Assembly (NCBI RefSeq): GCF_964033635.1
Contig: NZ_OZ035533.1
Coordinates: forward strand, 5,799,001 to 5,863,000
Length of the DNA: 64,000 nucleotides
Source of the DNA: Chitinophaga sp. MM2321
GTDB taxonomy: Bacteria; Bacteroidota; Bacteroidia; Chitinophagales; Chitinophagaceae
Reading direction: 5' to 3'
The notes under the pieces were generated by a model. The model saw only the letters and a list, made by a program, of their open reading frames with translations. It was not told where the DNA came from and ran no database searches. Shown one piece after another: positions 9,095-18,289 of the stretch (position 1 is the stretch's first letter; the number at the start of each line of letters is the position of its first letter). Both the position numbers and the translations under genes were made by a program.

Positions 9095-9670
9095 CTATTC
9101 GCTTGCAGCTTCCGCATTTACAGTAGTTTCTGCTACTTCTGTCAACAGGCTATCCGCATCTTTTTCTTCCTGCAAGGTTTCTCCCAACAGTTTCGCAGCA
9201 TTTTTATGCCCCATCACGTTTGCTAATGTGCGTAAACTACCATAGGCAGAAATTTCATAGTGTTCAATTTTTTGTGAGGCGATAATAATGCCGGCGTCTC
9301 TTACAGCAGTATCTTCATCTGTATCATCCACTACTTCCTGGCCTTCTGCTATCAATCCTTCCATGGCTTCGCATTTCTTTGCCTGTGGCTTCTTTCCCAT
9401 CATTTCAAAAATATCTTCCAGTCGGGTAACATGACCTTTTGTTTCTTCCAGATGATTAGCAATAGCAGTTATCAATGCTGATGAAGTAGCTGCTTTCTGC
9501 ATTTTAGGCAATGCTTTAACGAGGTTCTTTTCTGCCCAATAAATGTCTTTCAGTTCTTCCATGAACAGTTGATGAAATTTAGAGTTGGGCATACTTTCAT
9601 TTGCTTTACCATTTGTTTTGGCGGCAACGTTCTTTGCGGTGCCGTTAGCGGCAGTTCTTGCGGTGGGCAT
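9095..9670 (-). CDS. YciE/YciF ferritin-like family protein (DUF892)
   Basis: Cytoplasmic four-helix ferritin-like protein of 191 residues, a family linked to stress response. After a low-complexity Ala/Lys/Asn-rich N-terminal 30 residues come F-M-E-E-L-K-D-I-Y-W-A-E-K, a HLEETKGH segment, an IIASQKIEHYEI segment and a C-terminal L-G-E-T-L-Q-E-E-K-D-A-D segment. The Glu/His positions of these helices are the usual metal-site residues of the fold. It lies 32 bp downstream of the small Pro-rich gene on the same strand, so both are probably cotranscribed. Confidence 0.92.
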   Translation of the reverse strand: MPTARTAANGTAKNVAAKTNGKANESMPNSKFHQLFMEELKDIYWAEKNLVKALPKMQKAATSSALITAIANHLEETKGHVTRLEDIFEMMGKKPQAKKCEAMEGLIAEGQEVVDDTDEDTAVRDAGIIIASQKIEHYEISAYGSLRTLANVMGHKNAAKLLGETLQEEKDADSLLTEVAETTVNAEAASE

Positions 9671-9702
9671 GGTGATTTAATTTTTTAAGGTTAAATGAAT
9701 TG

Positions 9703-9927
9703 TTATTCTCCGGGGGTTTGTCTTTCAAATGCTTGTTCAGCTGGTTTGGCCTGCGGGTCCGCAGGTTTCCTGGGAACATCCCTGTCCGGCACCTCTTCCG
9801 GTATCGGGTCTATTTCCGGTTTATCCGGTGGCGGTTGTACGGGCGTAGGATCGCTCTTACCAGGTTGTTGTTTATCAGGCGAAGCTGGGTCCTGAATAGG
9901 CTGCTTATTCTTGTCCGGATTGTTCAT
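9703..9927 (-). CDS. Small Pro/Asp-rich hypothetical protein
   Basis: Predicted 74-residue protein, almost entirely Pro, Asp, Lys, Gln and Glu, without hydrophobic segments, so likely disordered. It sits 32 bp upstream of the YciE-like gene on the same strand and downstream of a damaged Cys-rich frame. The composition is plausible for a small stress-associated Bacteroidota protein, but no motif supports a function, and open frames in Pro-rich DNA also arise by chance. Confidence 0.5.
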   Translation of the reverse strand: MNNPDKNKQPIQDPASPDKQQPGKSDPTPVQPPPDKPEIDPIPEEVPDRDVPRKPADPQAKPAEQAFERQTPGE

Positions 9928-9966
9928 AACTCACAATTTTATTGGTAAAGAACTACAGATAGAAAA

Positions 9967-10178
9967 TCAAAGTTCATTCCAACGCCGTAACATGCACTTT
10001 ACTTCACCGGGTGTGCAGGTAGGGAAAGCTTTACAGGCGTATCTTTCGGGGCAACAAAGGAGATCATTTTCATTCATTTCAGCACCACTCCCGCCGCGTT
10101 CGTATATGTCGTAGAAATCGCGCGCATACTGTGGAAATTGTTGCTCAGACAGCCCTTCACGAAAAATATCGATGTCAT
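9967..10178 (-). pseudogene. Cys-rich short frame, apparently broken near its 5' end
   Basis: Between the Pro-rich gene and the kinase gene the minus strand has an open frame of 71 codons (10182 to stop at 9967-9969) that reads like a real protein: FREGLSEQQFPQYARDFYDIYE, then a Cys-rich end with five Cys in 24 residues (CCPERYACKAFPTC...KC). The frame has no ATG/GTG/TTG before residue 35. An ATG at 10178 exists one frame off and would join it if the run of five T at 10162-10166 (minus-strand sense) had one more base. It may be a frameshifted gene, a sequencing error, or a 36-residue peptide starting at the in-frame ATG at 10077. Confidence 0.45.
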
Positions 10179-10243
10179 TTAATCAATTTTCTGATACAGA
10201 AATAGTAACTTCAAATGCTTTCTCAGAAATCTTGTAGATTCAA

Positions 10244-11677
10244 ATGCATTTTTCAGTACATAAAAAAATACGCATCGGTTTTTTCATTGCATTTACGGTC
10301 ATCGTGATTGCATCCATTTTTTCCTACCTGGTAGCCAAAAATCTGCTGGAGAATGCAAGCAGGCTTAATCATGCGATAGAGGTATCCAAGCGGCTGGAAG
10401 TGATTACCCGGCAGCTGAAGGATGCGGAGGCCGCTATCAGGGGATATAACCTTACAAAAGACAGTTCCTTCCTGAACCCGAGCATGCAGGAAAGGAGTAT
10501 AAGCATTGAAAGGGAATACCGCCTGCTACGTAAGGTAACCGCCGAAAACCCGGTACAACAGCGGCACCTGGACACCCTCCGGGACTTACTGAATATTAAA
10601 TACCGGCAATTGCTGACGGGTGAAAAGAAAGTTACTTCCGACAAGCAACGAAATTCTGTGAAAGAAGGAGAGCGATCGATGGACCGGCTGGACCGGAAAG
10701 TGCAGGATATGTTGCACATTGAAGAAACCCAGGTACATGAAAAGTCGAAGCTGTTTCATTTTTTCTCGGTCCTGTGGGTGCCGGTGATCTTCATTTCTTC
10801 GCTGGTAGCCATCTTCATTGGTATCTACTCCTATATCACACTAACAAAAGAGATTAAACTACAATTGCATATTGAGAGCAGGATGAAATCCTATCAGCGG
10901 GATCTGCAACAGAATATTTCCCTCCTGAATAAAACCAACCAGGAACTGGAGCAGTTTGCTTATGTAGCCTCTCATGATTTGCAGGAGCCACTGCGCAAAA
11001 TATCCACCTTCAGCGACCGGCTGCAAATGAAATACAGGGAGCAGCTGCCGCCGGATGCCACCCAGCTGATAGACCGCATGGTATCAGCCGTTTCCCGGAT
11101 GCGTGTACTGATCAACGACCTCCTGGTTTTTTCGCGCGCCGGCCGTATTACGCCGGAAAGCATTACCAGGGTGGATATGAACGTATTGCTCCAGGAGGTG
11201 CTCAGCGACCTGGAAGTCACCCTGGAAGAAAAGAATGTAGCCGTAAAATATGACCAGCTCCCCGTAATTGAAGGGAGCGACACCTCTTTCCACCAGCTTT
11301 TTCAGAACCTGCTGGCCAATGCCATCAAGTTTGCCAGCCCCGACAGACCATTACAAATTAATATCCATCATCAGATCGTACAGGGTAAAGAGCTGGGAAT
11401 AGTAAAAGAAAACCGTTGGGAAACCACCTTTTGCCGGATCAATATTGAAGATAACGGCATAGGCTTTGACCAGGCTTACACAGAGCGCATCTTCCTCATC
11501 TTCCAGCGGTTACACGGCATCAGCGAGTATACCGGAACCGGTATCGGCCTGGCCATCTGTAAAAAGATTGTAGACAGCCATAACGGCTTTATCATGGCTT
11601 ATGGCTACCCCGACCAGGGAGCCACTTTTGTAATAATATTACCGCTCACTCAAACAAATACAGAAGAACATATCTGA
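10244..11677 (+). CDS. Sensor histidine kinase with CHASE3-like input domain
   Basis: Membrane sensor kinase of 477 residues. A first membrane helix (about 10-30) and a second (about 175-200) frame a mostly helical periplasmic domain with the RQLKDAEAAIRGY motif of CHASE3 domains. A short coiled coil leads to the HisKA domain with phosphorylatable His near 244 in ASHDLQEPLRKI, the form typical of phytochrome-like kinases. The ATPase domain has NLLANAIKF (N box), DNGIGF (G1), IFQRLH (F box) and GTGIGLAICKKI (G2). The next gene, 72 bp on, is a receiver-PAS-kinase, so the two probably form one pathway. Confidence 0.92.
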   Translation: MHFSVHKKIRIGFFIAFTVIVIASIFSYLVAKNLLENASRLNHAIEVSKRLEVITRQLKDAEAAIRGYNLTKDSSFLNPSMQERSISIEREYRLLRKVTAENPVQQRHLDTLRDLLNIKYRQLLTGEKKVTSDKQRNSVKEGERSMDRLDRKVQDMLHIEETQVHEKSKLFHFFSVLWVPVIFISSLVAIFIGIYSYITLTKEIKLQLHIESRMKSYQRDLQQNISLLNKTNQELEQFAYVASHDLQEPLRKISTFSDRLQMKYREQLPPDATQLIDRMVSAVSRMRVLINDLLVFSRAGRITPESITRVDMNVLLQEVLSDLEVTLEEKNVAVKYDQLPVIEGSDTSFHQLFQNLLANAIKFASPDRPLQINIHHQIVQGKELGIVKENRWETTFCRINIEDNGIGFDQAYTERIFLIFQRLHGISEYTGTGIGLAICKKIVDSHNGFIMAYGYPDQGATFVIILPLTQTNTEEHI

Positions 11678-11749
11678 ATATAAAAGATTAGCACTTTTAT
11701 TGCTGTAAAAGCGGGGATGCTACATTGCCCAACTTTCTAATCATTTCAG

Positions 11750-13189
11750 ATGAGCGAGCGACCGATACAAATACTGATGATTGACGATGATGAAGATGAC
11801 TTTTTCCTGGTAACAGAATTACTCCGAGACATATCTCCCGGACAATATACCCTTGAATGGGCACCTACTTTCCAAAAAGGAATCAATGCCATTGAAAGCA
11901 GAACACATGACATATTCCTGGTAGATTACAGGTTGGGACCTAATACAGGTATAGATATCCTTCACCATTTTCAGGAAATGCAATACCAGATGCCCGTGAT
12001 TATGCTCACTGGTAAGGGGGATTATGCCATTGACCGGGAGGCCATGAAAGCCGGTGCCTATGATTATCTTGTAAAGGGAGAGATTACGGCCGACCTGCTG
12101 GAAAGATCCATCCGTTATGCATTAGATGAATACAGCCACCTGCGCAGCATCGAAGAAAGTGAAAAGAAATACTACGGCATCTTTGAAAAAGCACATGATC
12201 TCATCATCCTGGCAGATTGCGATAAAAACATCGTAGATGCCAACCCTGCTGCATTAAAAATAATGCACTATTCCAAAGAGGAGATCCTGCGGCTCCATCT
12301 CCGCGATCTCTTTCTGTCAAAGGAACAGAGTGAACAATTCCTCAACAACATCTGCTCTGATGGTATTACCGGTACACAGGAATACGAATTCAAAACACAG
12401 GAAGGTAAAAAGCTGGTGGTACTCATCAACGCTGTTATGCTGGATGAAGCCGCACAGATATTCCTCTGTGTGATACAGGATATTACAGACAAGAAAAGAG
12501 AAGAACAGGAAAAACAACACCAGGAAAAATTTGTGATCACCGGCCGTATTGCGCGCGTGATAGCACATGAAGTAAGAAACCCGCTTACCAATATACTGCT
12601 GGCTGTCAGCCAGTTTAAGGAAGAAGAAGAAGTGCTGGCCAGCGAAGATTCCAATCTGTATACGGATATCATCGAACGTAACTGCAGCCGCATTAACCAG
12701 CTGATTACGGAACTGTTGCACAGCACCCGCATGATGGAACTGCATCCTGCCATATACGGTATTAATACCCTGATAGAAAACGCCCTTCAACTGGCGCAGG
12801 ATCGCCTGCAGCTGCATGAAATAAGCCTGCAGAAAAACCTGGTAGTACCGGATGTACTGGTAAATGCAGACGAAGAAAAAGTTGTAATCGCCTTGTTGAA
12901 TATTATTATCAACGCCATCGAAGCCATGGCGCCCGGAAAAGGAATACTAACTATTACGACTAAACGTAATCAGGGAAGGGCCCAGGTACAGGTTGCCGAC
13001 AACGGTATGGGTATTCCGGAAGACAAGCTGGCACGCTTGTTTGATCCTTTTTATACCAGCAAAGCCAAAGGTACCGGACTTGGATTGACGAGTACACAAA
13101 ACATCCTGTTGAATCACAAAGGAACCATACATGTAGATAGTGAGCAGGGAACCGGCACCATATTTACGATAACATTACCCGCACAATAG
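11750..13189 (+). CDS. Receiver-PAS-histidine kinase protein
   Basis: Soluble signalling protein of 479 residues with no membrane segment. Residues 1-125 are a receiver domain (D12-D14 acidic cluster, phosphoacceptor D59 in FLVDYRL, a K near 110). A PAS domain spans about 140-255 (YGIFEKAHDLIILAD...). A HisKA domain follows with His near 273 in IAHEVRNPL, then an ATPase domain with NIIINAIEAM, DNGMGIPEDKL and GTGLGLTSTQNIL. It can both receive a phosphate and signal onward. It is probably cotranscribed with the upstream CHASE3-type kinase and ends at a bidirectional terminator opposite a sigma-54 activator, a natural output candidate. Confidence 0.93.
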   Translation: MSERPIQILMIDDDEDDFFLVTELLRDISPGQYTLEWAPTFQKGINAIESRTHDIFLVDYRLGPNTGIDILHHFQEMQYQMPVIMLTGKGDYAIDREAMKAGAYDYLVKGEITADLLERSIRYALDEYSHLRSIEESEKKYYGIFEKAHDLIILADCDKNIVDANPAALKIMHYSKEEILRLHLRDLFLSKEQSEQFLNNICSDGITGTQEYEFKTQEGKKLVVLINAVMLDEAAQIFLCVIQDITDKKREEQEKQHQEKFVITGRIARVIAHEVRNPLTNILLAVSQFKEEEEVLASEDSNLYTDIIERNCSRINQLITELLHSTRMMELHPAIYGINTLIENALQLAQDRLQLHEISLQKNLVVPDVLVNADEEKVVIALLNIIINAIEAMAPGKGILTITTKRNQGRAQVQVADNGMGIPEDKLARLFDPFYTSKAKGTGLGLTSTQNILLNHKGTIHVDSEQGTGTIFTITLPAQ

Positions 13190-13200
13190 TCCTTAAACTA

Positions 13201-13234
13201 AAAACAGCATGCCCCGTAGAGACATGCTGTTTTA
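13201..13234. terminator. Bidirectional terminator
   Basis: Perfect 11-bp stem AAAACAGCATG / CATGCTGTTTT with an 11-nt loop, between the convergent kinase and sigma-54 activator genes. The A and T runs on the two arms allow it to work in both directions. Confidence 0.85.
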
Positions 13235-13253
13235 TTAATATTCTGAAAGGTAA

Positions 13254-14687
13254 TTAGTAGTTAATATTCAATAACCGCAACTTGTTATATAATGTTTTGC
13301 GGTCAATATTGAGTAACTGTGCAGCTTTGGTTTTATTATATTTCACTTCTTTCAGCACATTAATGATCTTATTATATTCTGCCTGTAATGCAACGGTTTT
13401 AAGATCATTGTCATTCACCATAATGGCCAGTTCGCCACTCAAATGATTTTCTTCCGGTCCCTGCATAAAGGCTTCCTTCATTTCCAGTGGCAAGGCTACC
13501 ATTGTTATTTCCTGCATTTCGGGTGTGAGCAGGCAGGCGCGTCTGATCACATTTTTCAATTCCCGGATGTTACCCGGCCAGCTATACTGCTGAAAACATT
13601 CCCACACTTCAGGAGAAATTTTTCCGCATGATTTATCCAGCTCTCTCTCTACCTGTTTTACAAAAGAGGTAACAAATAATTGCAGATCACCAACGCGTTC
13701 TCTTAATGGCGGTATATAGATGGTAAATTCATTGAAACGATGAAACAGGTCTTCCCTGAATTTGCCGCGCTGTACAGATTCTGACAACTTTTCATTAGAC
13801 GCCACGATGATGCGTACATCAACGGGGATTTCTTTCAGGCTGCCTACTCTGCGGATCATTTTTTCCTGTAGTACACGAAGCATCGCTACCTGTATATCAT
13901 ATGACAGGTTAGAGATTTCATCGAGGAATAAGGTACCACCCTGGGCCTGTTCAAAGGCGCCTATTTTGGTATTGATAGCACCGGTGAAGGAGCCTTTTTC
14001 ATGGCCAAACAGTTCACTGGCAGCAAGTTCTTTTGAAAGGCTACCACAATCCAGTGCCACAAAGGGTTGTTCATTACGCTTGCTGTGATGATGAATAAGA
14101 TGGGCAACGGATTCTTTACCGGTACCGGTTTCACCAAAGATGATTACGCTGTAATCAGTAGGTGCTACCAGTTTTATCTGCCGGAACAGTTCTTTGGCGC
14201 CTTCACTTTCGCCGTATACATATTTATCGTTCTTATCGTTTTGATTGCGGGAGAGCAGTGTTTCCCTTGCTTCGGGGGCACTGCCGGTTTCTACAGGCCG
14301 TACTGCCAGGCGTTCCTCTTCAGATTCCTTGTGAGCAAATGCCTTGTGTACGAGACTCAGAATTTCATCAGGATATAACGGTTTGGAGAGATAATCGTAA
14401 GCACCATTCTTCACCATTTCCACGGCTACGCGTACATCGGTATAGCCGGTAATTATAATAACGATGGTACGGGGGTTGATCAGACGGATATCCTGCAACA
14501 ACTGTGCACCGTCTGTATCTTTTAACCTGTAATCACATAGTACGAGGTCAAAGGTTTTCTCCTTCATCATTTTCAATGCCGCCCCTCCCGTCATGGTAGT
14601 GTCTACGTCAAAACCATGTTTGCTCAGAAATTTGCTCAGGAGTGTACAGATATTGATTTCATCATCTATAATAAGAATATTTTTCAT
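13254..14687 (-). CDS. Sigma-54-dependent response regulator, NtrC type
   Basis: Activator of 477 residues: receiver (D8-D9, phosphoacceptor D52 in LCDYRL, T and K conserved), a longer than usual linker (about 120-165), an AAA+ domain with Walker A GETGTGKE and the sigma-54 loop as GSFTGA (Ser for Ala at the second position, a common variant), and a C-terminal Fis-type HTH (YNKTKAAQLLNIDRKTLYNKL). The gene is transcribed towards the two upstream kinase genes and lies 65 bp downstream of the single-receiver gene on the same strand. Its targets are unknown. Confidence 0.93.
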   Translation of the reverse strand: MKNILIIDDEINICTLLSKFLSKHGFDVDTTMTGGAALKMMKEKTFDLVLCDYRLKDTDGAQLLQDIRLINPRTIVIIITGYTDVRVAVEMVKNGAYDYLSKPLYPDEILSLVHKAFAHKESEEERLAVRPVETGSAPEARETLLSRNQNDKNDKYVYGESEGAKELFRQIKLVAPTDYSVIIFGETGTGKESVAHLIHHHSKRNEQPFVALDCGSLSKELAASELFGHEKGSFTGAINTKIGAFEQAQGGTLFLDEISNLSYDIQVAMLRVLQEKMIRRVGSLKEIPVDVRIIVASNEKLSESVQRGKFREDLFHRFNEFTIYIPPLRERVGDLQLFVTSFVKQVERELDKSCGKISPEVWECFQQYSWPGNIRELKNVIRRACLLTPEMQEITMVALPLEMKEAFMQGPEENHLSGELAIMVNDNDLKTVALQAEYNKIINVLKEVKYNKTKAAQLLNIDRKTLYNKLRLLNINY

Positions 14688-14752
14688 ATCTCTTTAATAT
14701 GTGGTATTTGGCATCAACGTTATAAAATTACTAATATAAAACCGGAGGTGTC

Positions 14753-15115
14753 CTAACTTTTTATACTACCTATTAATTCGTCGACATGCTTTACGCTAAA
14801 CGGTTTCGCCAGGAAAAATGCTGCGCCTGAACTGAGTGCTTTTTGCTTCTCGAGGCCGTTGTCATAGGCGCTGATTGTAATTACCTGTAAGGTAGGGCAA
14901 TTCTTTTTTATTATCGGTAAGGCGTCCAGTCCTGAACCATCAGGCAGGTGGATATCCAGAAAAAGCAGATCCGGTTGCTGTTGTTGCAGATATTGCAAAC
15001 CTTCACCCAGCCGATGTACATACTTAACAGTATATCCATGTCTTACGAGGCTCAGTTGCAATAACCTGCATATGTCCGGTTCGTCATCAATAATTAATAT
15101 ACAAGGCCCTTTCAT
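14753..15115 (-). CDS. Single-domain response regulator
   Basis: Stand-alone receiver domain of 120 residues (D10-D11, phosphoacceptor D54 in LFLDIHLPDG, a SAY switch segment, a K in LAKPFS). There is no output domain, so it should act by protein contact or phosphotransfer. The frame extends upstream to 15175, but that start would overlap the glycosyltransferase gene by 53 bp; the ATG at 15115, 8 bp after that gene's stop, gives a standard receiver N-terminus and is preferred. The tight spacing implies cotranscription with the glycosyltransferase. Confidence 0.88.
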   Translation of the reverse strand: MKGPCILIIDDEPDICRLLQLSLVRHGYTVKYVHRLGEGLQYLQQQQPDLLFLDIHLPDGSGLDALPIIKKNCPTLQVITISAYDNGLEKQKALSSGAAFFLAKPFSVKHVDELIGSIKS

Positions 15116-15122
15116 TATAGCA

Positions 15123-17399
15123 TCAGTTGGCACCGATTCTTGCGGTGGCAGCACTGTCTTGTTTCGCTGTAACATATTTATGCTTGTTCCATTGTTCCAT
15201 CAAAAGGCGGGCAATCAGGTAACACACGGTCGATTCGGCTCCCTGGTTCTGATTGACATTGTTTTTCTCCAAACCATCGTAACAGCCATATGTAAGCGGG
15301 TTATAAATCAACTGTTTCAAGTGATTATTACCAAGATACCAGCTGAAAGCGATGCGCATTTTTTCAAGATCCGAGTGGTTTTTTGTAGTGTTATAAGAAG
15401 TATGAAGTGCCAGCATGGTATAAGCCACCTCTATTGATTGCTCACCTCCTTCTTCAGGATGATCTGTGGTATTATACCGGTGATACCAGGTTTTATTGCT
15501 GATCACTTTCATGTGACTATCAGTAAATGTTTTGCGGCAAAGGAAAGCAAGACTATCTTCCGATGTTTTCCTGTATGCTGCTATACCGGTTACCTGGTAG
15601 GCCATCATCATCGCTTCCGGCAATACAGCATTGCCATAGGTGAGCGCGGATTCATACCACTGCCAGGTTTCATCTGCTTCCTGCATATAGGATGACTGCA
15701 ATTTAGCGGCCAACACTTTCAGGATAGCTTCTGCCTCGCTGTTTTTTCTGTAATGCAGGGAATAAAACAATCCCTTGATCACAAAACCAATGGCCCGTGG
15801 GGACGTAAGAGCAGCCATCCAGCTCATACATGATCTGAACAATACGTAGGCATCCTGTACAATATCAAAAGGCAGGTGCCTGTGTGAACTGAGCGTGTAA
15901 CCCAGCGCCCATACTGCACGGCCGTTGGCATCTTCCAGGTTTACTTCGTCATTCATTTCAGTGAAGTTGCCTTCAATATCCACATAGTTCAGGAAGCCTC
16001 CGGAAGGTTTATGGCAATACGTTATAAAGTCAACATATTTGCGCGCCAAAGCATTTACGAAGCTGCTGGATTTCATTTCTGTACTATACATACACATGGC
16101 GATAAGCGCACGGGCGTTATCATCCAGCGTGTAGCCGAAATCCGGATCAGGCACGTCATGTTTTGAAAACTGCAACATGCCAAATTCGTCTGTCATACGA
16201 TCAATATGATCCAGGTATGGCGGTGGCAGATTTGGTAACAGGATTTTTTCTTCAGATAATACTTCGCTGATCACCGACATATGCGCGATGGCAACATTAT
16301 CCCAGATAGAGCTGCGTGTTTTTTCAATAGCACGGCTGCTCATTGTGCGGCGCAGTGCAGGATCGCCCAGCAAACGCCTGGCGGCTACCGCCAGTTGATC
16401 GGAGTTATTGAAGTCGATCAAACATCCGCAGTTATCGTCCAGCATTTCTCTGGCCTGTACAAAGGCGGTGGAGATAACTGCACAACCGGCGCTCATGGCA
16501 TATACAAATGTGCCACTTACTGCCTGATGCGGATCTTTGGATGTAAAAAGATAAATATCAGTGAGTGATAAATAATCCAATAATGATGTTAAGGAAAGAT
16601 ATGAATTGACAAATCTTACATTATTTTCCAGCCCCAATGTTTTCACCAGTTCTTCCAGGGATGCACGGTATTTTTCCCCTTCGCGTGAAAATATGACAGG
16701 ATGTGTTTTTCCCAGTACCAGGTAAACCGCATCGGGGTATTCCTTCACGATATCTTTCATCGCCCGGATACCGGTTTCCAGTCCTTTATTTTCACTGAGG
16801 AGGCCAAAGGTGCTGAGCACCATTTTACCTTCCAGGTCGTATTCTTTTTTCAGCGCCTGTACATCTTCAACAATGTGGGCGTGGGTACCATGAGGAATGT
16901 GTACAATCTTCTCAGCCGGTACATGATATACATCGCGCAGCAAACCGGCGGATGACTGTGTCATCACCAGTACTTTGGATGCGAGGGCGCTTATCAGGCT
17001 AACCACTTTGGTGCATTTAAGATCGGGATACGGCAGTACCGTATGGAACCGTACTATAAAAGGCTTATCCAGCAAGGATAACATAGCTAATAAGTTATGA
17101 CCGTATTCTCCACCGTACAATCCAAATTCATGTTCAAAACAAACGAGGTCTATTTTATCATTATCATTTATTTGTTGAGCAAAAGAAATACAACTATCAA
17201 TATCAAACGTGTTCACCGAGTAGGTGACTGGCGCCTGTTTATTGGTTAATGGCTTACCCGCCTCCTCCAATGCACAGATCTCAATATTCAATTTTCCCGC
17301 AAAGCTCTTGTGAAGCGCGTTCACCAGGTCTTGTGCAAAAGTGGCAATACCACATTCGCGCGGCGGAAAGGATGAAACAAAAAGCAAGGTTTTATTCAT
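15123..17399 (-). CDS. GT4 glycosyltransferase fused to an all-helical C-terminal domain
   Basis: Cytoplasmic protein of 758 residues. Residues 1-375 are a GT-B fold glycosyltransferase of family 4: SFPPRECGIATFAQ near the N-terminus, FHTVLPYP, an HGTH segment, a STFGLLSENKGLE sugar-nucleotide region, and E-A-like segments around SGTFVYAMSAGCAVIST. Residues about 400-758 are a helical-repeat region resembling an (alpha/alpha) barrel, with W-rich segments (DETWQWYESALTYGN) and YDGLEKNNVNQNQGAESTVCYL. Such two-domain proteins are usually called mannosyltransferase-like, but donor and acceptor cannot be read from sequence. The next gene downstream is a single receiver 8 bp away. Confidence 0.85.
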   Translation of the reverse strand: MNKTLLFVSSFPPRECGIATFAQDLVNALHKSFAGKLNIEICALEEAGKPLTNKQAPVTYSVNTFDIDSCISFAQQINDNDKIDLVCFEHEFGLYGGEYGHNLLAMLSLLDKPFIVRFHTVLPYPDLKCTKVVSLISALASKVLVMTQSSAGLLRDVYHVPAEKIVHIPHGTHAHIVEDVQALKKEYDLEGKMVLSTFGLLSENKGLETGIRAMKDIVKEYPDAVYLVLGKTHPVIFSREGEKYRASLEELVKTLGLENNVRFVNSYLSLTSLLDYLSLTDIYLFTSKDPHQAVSGTFVYAMSAGCAVISTAFVQAREMLDDNCGCLIDFNNSDQLAVAARRLLGDPALRRTMSSRAIEKTRSSIWDNVAIAHMSVISEVLSEEKILLPNLPPPYLDHIDRMTDEFGMLQFSKHDVPDPDFGYTLDDNARALIAMCMYSTEMKSSSFVNALARKYVDFITYCHKPSGGFLNYVDIEGNFTEMNDEVNLEDANGRAVWALGYTLSSHRHLPFDIVQDAYVLFRSCMSWMAALTSPRAIGFVIKGLFYSLHYRKNSEAEAILKVLAAKLQSSYMQEADETWQWYESALTYGNAVLPEAMMMAYQVTGIAAYRKTSEDSLAFLCRKTFTDSHMKVISNKTWYHRYNTTDHPEEGGEQSIEVAYTMLALHTSYNTTKNHSDLEKMRIAFSWYLGNNHLKQLIYNPLTYGCYDGLEKNNVNQNQGAESTVCYLIARLLMEQWNKHKYVTAKQDSAATARIGAN

Positions 17400-18006
17400 T
17401 TGTAAAAAATTTTATGGCACATTCTCCCTCCTGATCGCTGCCACGATCCGGGACTGGGTTAATTTCAAATATCAATCCAAGACAGTTCTATTGACTTACA
17501 ACGGATCAGCTCAGCCGGGAGTGTGGAAAATATTCCACAGTTCAAAGGTACACTCCCCAAATGTAGACGCCCTTTTTATTTTGTTATCTAGGGTTTCGTT
17601 AAGATTTCATTCACAAATTGTATAATCCTATTTATTTACATTTATACCATCATGAGTTATCCATAATAACGAAGACTTTGGTCTTATTACCTGCTGCAAA
17701 TATCCATTTGCGTACAGATTGAATTATTATTAAGTGGTCCCGGCTTTATAGCTGGGACAATGATTAGCAGGCGTATCTCCTATCCGGCATTTTTATCAGC
17801 AAAATGAAGCAGCAACCAAAATGAAAGCTTGCACATTTATAATATTTTTTTATTTATTAAAATATTCAATTTTGTTATTGCTAATTGTCCAAACTTGTTT
17901 ATTTTAGCTATAATAACCAAGATTCCAGCCCTAACCACTGGAAATACAGCAAGTGCAGAAAAATAAACAGCTCCATTTTTCACCGCATTAAACAATACCA
18001 CGCATT
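17400..18006. other. Long AT-rich intergenic region between divergent genes
   Basis: About 600 bp without a supportable gene, between the glycosyltransferase (left) and a small hypothetical gene (right). It should carry both promoters. A short hairpin, GTCCCGGC with GCTGGGAC around TTTATA, lies at 17737-17758. The right half (17820-17910) is very AT-rich; a 28-codon hydrophobic frame there (17821-17907) is most likely chance. I see no tRNA or riboswitch shape. Confidence 0.5.
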
Positions 18007-18285
18007 ATGCGAAACATAACGTTTACTTTGAATGTGGATGGCATCCCGATAAAAATCAAGGTAAGAAAGGTGCCTAAAGAAAGAAGGTTCCAGGCAATTA
18101 TAGACCGGGACATTACTGAATACGCCATTTCCGACGTAACAAATGAACTGGAACATTATGAAGGTCCGGTATTAAGCGACTACCTATTCCAGCGGATTTC
18201 CGATGTCATCAAACAATACTTTCCCAATACGAAAGCGATCCAAAAAGTGGGAGAAGATGATTATGAGAACTATGACGACTATTAG
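18007..18285 (+). CDS. Small hypothetical protein
   Basis: Predicted 92-residue soluble protein: an N-terminal beta-like segment (ITFTLNVDGIPIKIKVRKVP), a middle helical stretch and a very acidic Tyr/Asp/Glu tail (EDDYENYDDY). No known domain is recognised. It has a clear ATG, coding-like composition and sits convergent to gpsA with a 4-bp gap. The long upstream region suggests its own promoter. Confidence 0.7.
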   Translation: MRNITFTLNVDGIPIKIKVRKVPKERRFQAIIDRDITEYAISDVTNELEHYEGPVLSDYLFQRISDVIKQYFPNTKAIQKVGEDDYENYDDY

Positions 18286-18289
18286 CCGT

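Noticed and set aside
9911..10114. Plus-strand frame of 67 codons across the gap before the kinase gene
   Set aside because: The minus strand of the same stretch reads more like protein (Cys-rich frame); the plus frame has no features and overlaps the Pro-rich gene start.
11715..11728. GG-N10-GC (sigma-54-like) text upstream of the REC-PAS-kinase gene
   Set aside because: Only the two dinucleotides match; such a pattern arises by chance about once per 256 positions. The same bases also partly fit a TAnnTTTG box.
17821..17907. 28-codon hydrophobic frame in the long intergenic region
   Set aside because: Its hydrophobic residues follow from the extreme AT content; there is no ribosome site or conservation evidence. 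It would need transcript or homologue support.
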